A stretch of DNA of 12,306 bases from Pseudomonadota bacterium (GTDB taxonomy: Bacteria > Pseudomonadota > Gammaproteobacteria > Burkholderiales > Burkholderiaceae_B). The notes below the pieces were generated by a model. The model did no database searches, had not been told where the DNA came from, and was given only the letters and a program-made list of their open reading frames with translations. The translations under genes and the position numbers were made by a program. The number at the start of each line of letters is the position of its first letter. Position 1 is the first letter of the stretch. The stretch lies in NCBI GenBank assembly GCA_023422555.1, contig JAFAGQ010000014.1, positions 1-12,306 on the forward strand, written 5' to 3'. Positions 7,563-12,306 of the stretch are shown here, piece after piece.

Positions 7563-7568
7563 ATTATA
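7563..7568 (-). promoter_or_regulatory. Possible internal promoter (-10 TATAAT) between ntrY and ntrX
   Basis: On the minus strand a perfect TATAAT lies just past the ntrY stop and about 60 nt before the ntrX ATG. No good -35 hexamer is found 16-18 nt upstream, and there is no TGn extension. It could drive ntrX-trkA-trkH separately from ntrY, but the match may be chance. Confidence 0.3.
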
Positions 7569-7582
7569 ACCACGGGAATACG

Positions 7583-9910
7583 CTATTTGCCTGTTTTCGG
7601 AGTCAGCCGCGTGAGTAAAATTGATACGCGCGCACCGCCTCCCTTGCGATTTGCAATGTCGATTCTGCCGCCGTGCTCTTCAATAATTTTACGCACAATA
7701 GGCAGACCCAGGCCTGTTCCGTGTGACTTGGTCGTCACGTAAGGCTCAAATGCCGTTTGCAATACCTTCGCAGAAAACCCGCAACCCCTATCCTCAAGTG
7801 TAATACGAATTGCTTCGCCATCCGTGCTCTGACCCTTTTCAGGGCGCGTAAGCGTGGTCCGGATCGTAATGCCCGGCTCATCCCCTTCGAGGACCAGATC
7901 AGCCATGGCATCGCGGGAATTGGACAGCAGATTGTTCAGCACCTGGCGCAACTGTGTCGGATCCGCTTCAGCCAAAGGCAGCCCAGGCTCAAGCTCAAGC
8001 CGCAAATGTCGATACAGCGGTTCGTCATGATGGGCATTACCCTCGGGGTCCCAGCCATAGAGCACGGCCAGGTCTGCAATCAGGGCATTGATGTCTACGT
8101 GCTGCATCTGGGCTGGCGGCGTGCGTGCGTACTCACGAAAATCGTCGACCATTTTCTTGAGCGACGATACCTGATTGATGATGGTATTGGTTGAACGGGC
8201 CAGGATCCCGGCATTGCGTTCATCCAGATGGCCTTCCAGTTTCATGGCCAGGCGTTCGGCAGACAGCTGTATGGGCGTCAGCGGATTCTTGATTTCGTGT
8301 GCCAGGCGTCGGGCGACCTCACCCCAGGCGCGCGCCCGGTTTGCCGAAATCACTTCTGAAATATCGTCAAACACGACCACGTAGCCGGTGGGCCGACCAT
8401 CAATTCGCAGGCGCGTACCGCGCATGAGCAATGTGACATCGTCCGTTTCGGCACTTTCACTGCTTGTGGACAGCGTGATCTGTTCCTGCCAGTAATGCCG
8501 CTCCGACCCCACCGCCGCATGATCGGCAAACGCCTTGCGTATCTGGTGGGTGAACTCGATCAGCGAATCGATTGTCTCCAGCGGACGGCCCGGCACGGAA
8601 CGCAAATCCACATCCAGAATGGACTGCGCGCCTTTGTTGACTGTGGTCACATTGAACTTCTCATCGAACACAATCACCCCGGAAGAGAGGCCCGCCATTA
8701 CGCTTTCCAGATAGGCGTTGGAGCGTTCAAGCTGCATGCGATTGCTCTCCACCTGCCGACGGGCTTCGTCCAGCTGGCGGGTCATGGCGTTGAAGGATCG
8801 GGTCAGCAGGCCCACTTCATCCATGGCTGCCGGTTCGGGCAGGGGGCGATAATCTCCCACTGCCACTGCCTGCGTACCTGAGGCCAGCGTCAGCAGTGGC
8901 TGCACCAGGCGGCGCGCGATGGCCAGTGCCACGGCAATAGAGGCAAACAGGGTGACCAGCAACGCCAGCGTCAGGGTGATGCCGTACAGTTTCTGAATCC
9001 CCTGACGGGACAGGGCCAGTTCCTGGTAATCGCGGAAGCCTTTTTGCACTTCGTTCAGATTGCTGCCGATATTATCGGAAACCAGACGCGTGAGCTGCAG
9101 TAAATAGGGTTCGGGCGAGGCACCCAGCGGCGCATCCAGTTTGATCGAACTGGAGAAAACCGGCACGATGACGCGAATGCGCAGCTGGGGATTTTCAAAA
9201 TCCGATCCTTCCACGGCTTCGGTACGCGCATACGAGCGTGACAGTCGCAGTTGATTGAGTACGGAAATGGGCGGCATCTGTGGCAGCAGACTGCCAAAGG
9301 ACGAACTGGAGAAAGCCACAACGCGACTGCCGGACACAGTAAAGACCAGGGCATCGCCCACGGTGGTATTTTCACGCAGGCGGGTCAGCGCCAGAGACAG
9401 CTCCTGATCGGGAACAGAAGAAAGATCGTCTGCCATCACCTTGGCGCGCGAGAGAAGATCGGCCACCTGGCTGTCCAGCGATGCCTGTCCCAGCGTCAGA
9501 CCCGACTGCAGGGCACTGTCGACGCGCACATTGAACCAGGACTCCACTGATCGGGACATGAACTGTACTGAAAGCAGGTAGATCACTACGCCCGGAATAA
9601 TGGCCATGACCGCAAATGCCAGCGCGAAACGCGAAGTCAGCCGCGCGCCGAACTGCCTGGATCGCAGCTGGCGAATCAGGCGGATTGTGAGCATGGACAC
9701 CCAGATAAATAGGGCGAACGCCAGCACACCGTTAAGCAACAGCAGCAGATCATATTGCTGCGCCAGCCGGGACGAGTTACCGGTAGAGCGAACCAGCAGC
9801 CCCATCAGGACCAGCGCGGCCAGCACAGCGGCGATAAATATCAGCCGTACAACCCAGCGAATCAGGGTTTGGGCTCTGTTGCCGAGAATTGAAATGCGAA
9901 GTTTTTCCAT
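7583..9910 (-). CDS. ntrY: Membrane-bound sensor histidine kinase NtrY
   Basis: Transmembrane sensor kinase, 775 residues, a normal length for NtrY. Hydrophobic segments lie at about 20-40, 56-78, 93-113 and 308-332, leaving a periplasmic sensing region of about 190 residues between the last two. Then come HAMP (about 333-385), PAS (about 395-520, with LESVMAGLSSGVIVFD at its start), HisKA with the phospho-acceptor His538 in RRLAHEIKNPLTP, and a full HATPase domain: N-box LNNLLSNSRDAM (658-669), G1 DRGCGF (707-712), F-box FEPYVTTK (721-728) and G2 GTGLGL (731-736). All catalytic boxes are intact. Its partner NtrX follows after 78 nt. The start overlaps the DUF4390 gene by 49 nt with no clear ribosome-binding site, suggesting translational coupling. 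In other proteobacteria NtrY senses redox or nitrogen-related cues; the signal here is unknown. Confidence 0.95.
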   Translation of the reverse strand: MEKLRISILGNRAQTLIRWVVRLIFIAAVLAALVLMGLLVRSTGNSSRLAQQYDLLLLLNGVLAFALFIWVSMLTIRLIRQLRSRQFGARLTSRFALAFAVMAIIPGVVIYLLSVQFMSRSVESWFNVRVDSALQSGLTLGQASLDSQVADLLSRAKVMADDLSSVPDQELSLALTRLRENTTVGDALVFTVSGSRVVAFSSSSFGSLLPQMPPISVLNQLRLSRSYARTEAVEGSDFENPQLRIRVIVPVFSSSIKLDAPLGASPEPYLLQLTRLVSDNIGSNLNEVQKGFRDYQELALSRQGIQKLYGITLTLALLVTLFASIAVALAIARRLVQPLLTLASGTQAVAVGDYRPLPEPAAMDEVGLLTRSFNAMTRQLDEARRQVESNRMQLERSNAYLESVMAGLSSGVIVFDEKFNVTTVNKGAQSILDVDLRSVPGRPLETIDSLIEFTHQIRKAFADHAAVGSERHYWQEQITLSTSSESAETDDVTLLMRGTRLRIDGRPTGYVVVFDDISEVISANRARAWGEVARRLAHEIKNPLTPIQLSAERLAMKLEGHLDERNAGILARSTNTIINQVSSLKKMVDDFREYARTPPAQMQHVDINALIADLAVLYGWDPEGNAHHDEPLYRHLRLELEPGLPLAEADPTQLRQVLNNLLSNSRDAMADLVLEGDEPGITIRTTLTRPEKGQSTDGEAIRITLEDRGCGFSAKVLQTAFEPYVTTKSHGTGLGLPIVRKIIEEHGGRIDIANRKGGGARVSILLTRLTPKTGK

Positions 9911-10497
9911 GGTGTCGATACGGCCCAGGCGCGACCGCCAAGGGCATCCATTCGAAAGGGACGCGGTAAAAGAGAGGTATCCAGCTTCATCCGGAACTGG
10001 GCTTCGTAATGTCGATCAGTGTCTATACCGATGAAGGGGCCTACCGGCCAGTTGTTGATTCGGGTGATGGTATTGAGCGCATCGGCCAGGGACATTTCAG
10101 GCACCGAATAGTCTCCCGATGTGACCCGCCACTGTCGTACCAGCGCGTTATAGGCGACACGCCAGGTCTGTTCCTTATCGTAGACCTGATGGTCGAACCA
10201 CCACCAGCGCGGCTCTACCAGCCGGAACTCCACCGTGAAATAAAGCGGCACGCCGTGCTGTGCGGCTACCTGCAGCTCGTCGGAAAGCGGCAGGTCGACA
10301 TCGGCATTGAGCACATAGCCCTCACCCTGTGGCTGGATTTCGACGCGGTTGATGTTTGCCACTGCCGGGCTGGCATCACTCTGCACCGGGTCAGACTCGC
10401 CCTGACTTTGCGCGAACGCAGCGGTTGCCACGATCAGGCTCAGGTTCAGCAAAATGATCAACACGCGTCTGACGAGAGAAGCAGGAGACAGATTCAC
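9862..10497 (-). CDS. DUF4390 domain-containing exported protein
   Basis: Unknown function; recognised as a DUF4390 family member from the PRWWWFD (96-102), YNALVRQWRV (116-125) and LPRPFRMDAL (177-186) stretches. It has 211 residues. Residues 1-29 form a signal peptide or N-terminal anchor (two Arg, a Leu/Ile-rich core, then ATAAFAQ), so the protein should lie in the periplasm or be anchored facing it. The start codon is GTG; no in-frame ATG follows within the signal sequence and the ribosome-binding site is weak. The gene sits between rsmB (57 nt upstream) and ntrY (49-nt overlap at the 3' end). That suggests coordinated synthesis with the NtrY sensor, and a periplasmic role linked to NtrY is possible but unproven. 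Confidence 0.9.
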   Translation of the reverse strand: MNLSPASLVRRVLIILLNLSLIVATAAFAQSQGESDPVQSDASPAVANINRVEIQPQGEGYVLNADVDLPLSDELQVAAQHGVPLYFTVEFRLVEPRWWWFDHQVYDKEQTWRVAYNALVRQWRVTSGDYSVPEMSLADALNTITRINNWPVGPFIGIDTDRHYEAQFRMKLDTSLLPRPFRMDALGGRAWAVSTPWKNFAFQFSATEPKP

Positions 10498-10554
10498 AGT
10501 CTGGGTTTCATCCGGAATACATAAAAGATTGCTCCCATCGCAATGGGTCCCCTA

Positions 10555-11991
10555 TCATACCCCAACAGGCGCCTTCTTCCGAAAGAGCGCGTAGAAAAAA
10601 CCATCGTGTTCTTCGCCCTGCCCCGGCAGCATCTGTCCCGGAGAAGGCAGCATGGCAGCGCCGGGCAGAGTCTGGCAAATCCATCGCGCCTGCTGTTCGC
10701 CTTCTTCTGGAAAGATGGAGCAGGTGACATAAAGAAACTGCCCGCCAGGGGCCAGCGTTTCCCATAAGGCAGTGACAATGCGGCGCTGCAGCGCTGCCGT
10801 TTCCGCGATATCCGATTCCTGCCGAAGCCAGCGAATATCCGGATGACGACGAACGATGCCCGATGCCGTGCAGGGCACATCGGCGACAATGGCATCAAAC
10901 AGTTTGCCATCCCACCAGCCTGCAGGTGCCGAGGCATCGCCACTGCGCAGAATTACATTTGTGTTCTGCAGATCCAGTCGCTGCAGATTTTCTGTCACGC
11001 GTGCCAGACGCCGGTCGTCGATATCCAGTGCCATCAGGTGCAGGTCAGCCTGCATCAGCAACCCGGCGGTCTTGCCACCGGGTGCAGCGCAGGCATCCAG
11101 CACGCGCATGCCGTCTGTGAGTGTCAGCAGCTCGGCCGCCCGCTGCGCACCCGCGTCCTGCACCAGCCACCAGCCCTCTTCAAAACCGGGAATCCGGGTG
11201 ACCGGCAGCGCCTGCTGCAGGATGACGCCGTGGTCACCCACAGCAGAGGCAGCAATGCCGTGTTCCTGCAGCGCATCCATCAGACTTGCCCTGTCTGTCT
11301 TGCGCGTATTCACCCGCAGCGTCAGCGGACCAGGCTGTGACGCACTCTCCAGGATCGACTCCCATTGTCCCGGATAAGCCTCGCGAATTCGGCGAATCCA
11401 CCACTTCGGAAACCCCCGGCGTACGTCGCTGCGTACGCCGATCTCCGCAAGCAATGCTTCGCGCTCTCGCAGAAAACGTCGCAGACAGGCATTGATCAAT
11501 CCTTTGAAGTGTGCGGTTTTTTTGTCCTTTTCTGCAGCCGTGACTGCCTGGCTGACCAGGGTATGCGGTTCGTATGCAGGCACGCGCTGCCCGGCAGCGG
11601 CTTCGCTGCCTTCGATCGACAAGAGGCTCAGCGCCGTGACCAGAAGGCATTCCACCTGCCGGTTAGGTGGTTTGCGATCCAGCAAAACCTCCATCAGCGC
11701 CTGGCCGCGCGCCAGCCGGCGCATCACGTAAAACGAGAGCGACTGAACGGCCGCCTTGCGTGTCGCCGGCTCTGCGTTCAGTACATCGGTCAGTGACCTG
11801 CCATCAAGCACCCCCTGAACCGCGGCGGCGGTGGCCAGCAGCAGTTCGGACAGGGGCAGCGAGGCAGTCCGCTCCGAATCGGGGCGGGAACGGGACTTAT
11901 CGGTCAACGCGGGGAATCTCCGACGATTAAAATTTGCACGTGCTTGTACACCGTTATTCAGTGAAAATGGTAAAATTGCCTGATATTTCAT
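10555..11991 (-). CDS. rsmB: 16S rRNA (cytosine(967)-C(5))-methyltransferase
   Basis: SAM-dependent methyltransferase that makes m5C967 in 16S rRNA. It has an N-terminal NusB-like RNA-binding domain (about 47-180) and a C-terminal Rossmann methyltransferase domain (about 220-470). Motifs: SAM-binding DACAAPGGKT (299-308), DVPCTASG (371-378, Cys374) and the catalytic TCSIFPEEGE (423-432, Cys424). Both cysteines of the RsmB/NOL1 mechanism are present. With the ATG at 11991 the protein has 478 residues, about 40 more at the N-terminus than E. coli RsmB. An in-frame TTG at 11907 is preceded by GGAGA (minus strand, 11917-11921) with a 9-nt spacing and would give 450 residues. The first 28 codons are AT-rich and unlike the rest, so the shorter start is a serious alternative. 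It is the first gene of the minus-strand run through ntrYX and trkAH. Confidence 0.93.
   Translation of the reverse strand: MKYQAILPFSLNNGVQARANFNRRRFPALTDKSRSRPDSERTASLPLSELLLATAAAVQGVLDGRSLTDVLNAEPATRKAAVQSLSFYVMRRLARGQALMEVLLDRKPPNRQVECLLVTALSLLSIEGSEAAAGQRVPAYEPHTLVSQAVTAAEKDKKTAHFKGLINACLRRFLREREALLAEIGVRSDVRRGFPKWWIRRIREAYPGQWESILESASQPGPLTLRVNTRKTDRASLMDALQEHGIAASAVGDHGVILQQALPVTRIPGFEEGWWLVQDAGAQRAAELLTLTDGMRVLDACAAPGGKTAGLLMQADLHLMALDIDDRRLARVTENLQRLDLQNTNVILRSGDASAPAGWWDGKLFDAIVADVPCTASGIVRRHPDIRWLRQESDIAETAALQRRIVTALWETLAPGGQFLYVTCSIFPEEGEQQARWICQTLPGAAMLPSPGQMLPGQGEEHDGFFYALFRKKAPVGV
11968..11976 (+). promoter_or_regulatory. Candidate extended -10 promoter reading toward rimO
   Basis: TGGTAAAAT on the + strand fits an extended -10 element (TGn followed by TAAAAT). 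A TTGTAC at 11944-11949 is 21 nt from the hexamer, too far for a standard -35. If used, it would give rimO a leader of about 250 nt and would lie inside the first codons of the long rsmB reading frame. Confidence 0.25.
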
Positions 11992-11992
11992 T

Positions 11993-12022
11993 GCAATAGC
12001 GAACTGGCAGGCACTGTATCAA
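11993..12022 (-). promoter_or_regulatory. Candidate promoter for the rsmB-ntrYX-trkAH run
   Basis: On the minus strand TTGATA (12022-12017) is followed after 18 nt by TATTGC (11998-11993). The -35 is a good match and the -10 is poor. Transcription would begin near 11986, downstream of the ATG at 11991, which would favour the TTG start of rsmB at 11907. Confidence 0.22.
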
Positions 12023-12032
12023 CACCCTGCCA
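12005..12032. other. Inverted repeat in the rsmB-rimO intergenic region
   Basis: TGGCAGG (12005-12011) pairs perfectly with CCTGCCA (12026-12032) across a 14-nt loop. No T run follows on either strand. The symmetric arms could be an operator or an RNA hairpin in a rimO leader. The rest of the gap between rsmB and rimO (11992-12232) holds no convincing gene or RNA that I recognise. Confidence 0.3.
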
Positions 12033-12232
12033 ACTGCCCGTGACGTGACGGCCCATGGCATGGCGCGGCCATCAGCGTACTGGAATGCCAGCGTGTGACC
12101 GCTACGGAGCCTCTTCAAAAAAGCGCTATTGCCAACGTCAATGACAAGAAAAAGTATTTTACCGCCACGTCTGCGGTCTCCGGCTGTGCACTTCATTGTT
12201 TCGTATTAATTTTCTCTGATTAAAGGTTTTTT

Positions 12233-12306
12233 ATGTCCGCTCCCCGCGTTGGCTTTGTCAGTCTGGGCTGCCCGAAGGCGCTTGTTGACTCTGAACGCAT
12301 CCTGAC
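12233..12306 (+). CDS. rimO: Ribosomal protein S12 methylthiotransferase RimO (5' part only)
   Basis: Radical-SAM enzyme that adds a methylthio group to the conserved Asp of ribosomal protein S12. Only the first 24 complete codons lie in the window; the gene runs off the right edge. The N-terminus has the VGFVSLGCPKALVDSERI stretch of the UPF0004 domain, with Cys13 as the first of its three cluster-binding cysteines. The SLGCPK-LVDSE form distinguishes RimO from the related MiaB. AAAGG at 12222-12226 lies 6 nt before the ATG, supporting this start. Confidence 0.95.
   Translation, partial: MSAPRVGFVSLGCPKALVDSERIL

Noticed and set aside
10856..11377. 173-codon + strand frame opposite rsmB (with overlapping frames nearby).
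   Set aside because: Ser/Pro/Arg-rich shadow translation of a high-GC gene; rsmB has all catalytic motifs in the opposite strand.
12055..12144. Short + strand frame (29 codons, Arg/Lys-rich) upstream of rimO as a leader peptide.
   Set aside because: No ribosome-binding site precedes it and there is no attenuator-like hairpin with a T run after it.
11954..12196. 80-codon minus-strand reading frame in the rsmB-rimO gap.
   Set aside because: It overlaps the rsmB start region in another frame, has no ribosome-binding site, and its product resembles no family I know.

Overview
The window looks like chromosomal DNA from a betaproteobacterium of the order Burkholderiales, most likely Alcaligenaceae. 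This is an inference from moderate GC content and from the gene order rsmB, DUF4390, ntrY, ntrX, trkA, trkH, which I associate with that group. I see no mobile element, CRISPR array, prophage gene, tRNA or rRNA. Almost all of the sequence is accounted for by eleven protein-coding genes, ten complete and one cut by the window edge.

Region 1 (57-3188, + strand) is a tightly packed nutrient-uptake and catabolism block. It holds a periplasmic solute-binding protein, a membrane permease and an ABC ATPase, each joined to the next by a 4-nt ATGA overlap. A formimidoylglutamase (hutG), the last step of one histidine-degradation route, follows 14 nt later. The transporter resembles the polar amino acid family (GlnH/HisJ type). 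However, several ligand-contacting residues known from E. coli GlnH are replaced, so the substrate is probably not glutamine and may not be an ordinary alpha-amino acid.

Region 2 (3189-3345) lies between convergent genes and holds a good intrinsic terminator for the minus strand. Region 3 (3346-11991, all minus strand) is read from right to left: rsmB (16S rRNA m5C967 methyltransferase), a secreted DUF4390 protein, the sensor kinase ntrY, its response regulator ntrX, the K+ uptake genes trkA and trkH, and then trmL (tRNA wobble 2'-O-methyltransferase). Overlaps (DUF4390/ntrY 49 nt, ntrX/trkA 4 nt) and short gaps suggest co-transcription of most of this block. The NtrX protein is short: it has a receiver domain, an Ala/Pro-rich linker and a Fis-type DNA-binding helix, but no AAA+ sigma-54 activator domain. 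It therefore cannot work as a classical enhancer-binding protein.

Region 4 (11992-12306) is a divergent intergenic region with weak promoter-like elements and a hairpin, followed by the first 24 complete codons of rimO on the + strand.

I found no wholly new system. The points that most deserve a second look are the rewired ligand pocket of the binding protein beside hutG, the truncated NtrX, and the exported DUF4390 protein translationally overlapped with the NtrY sensor.
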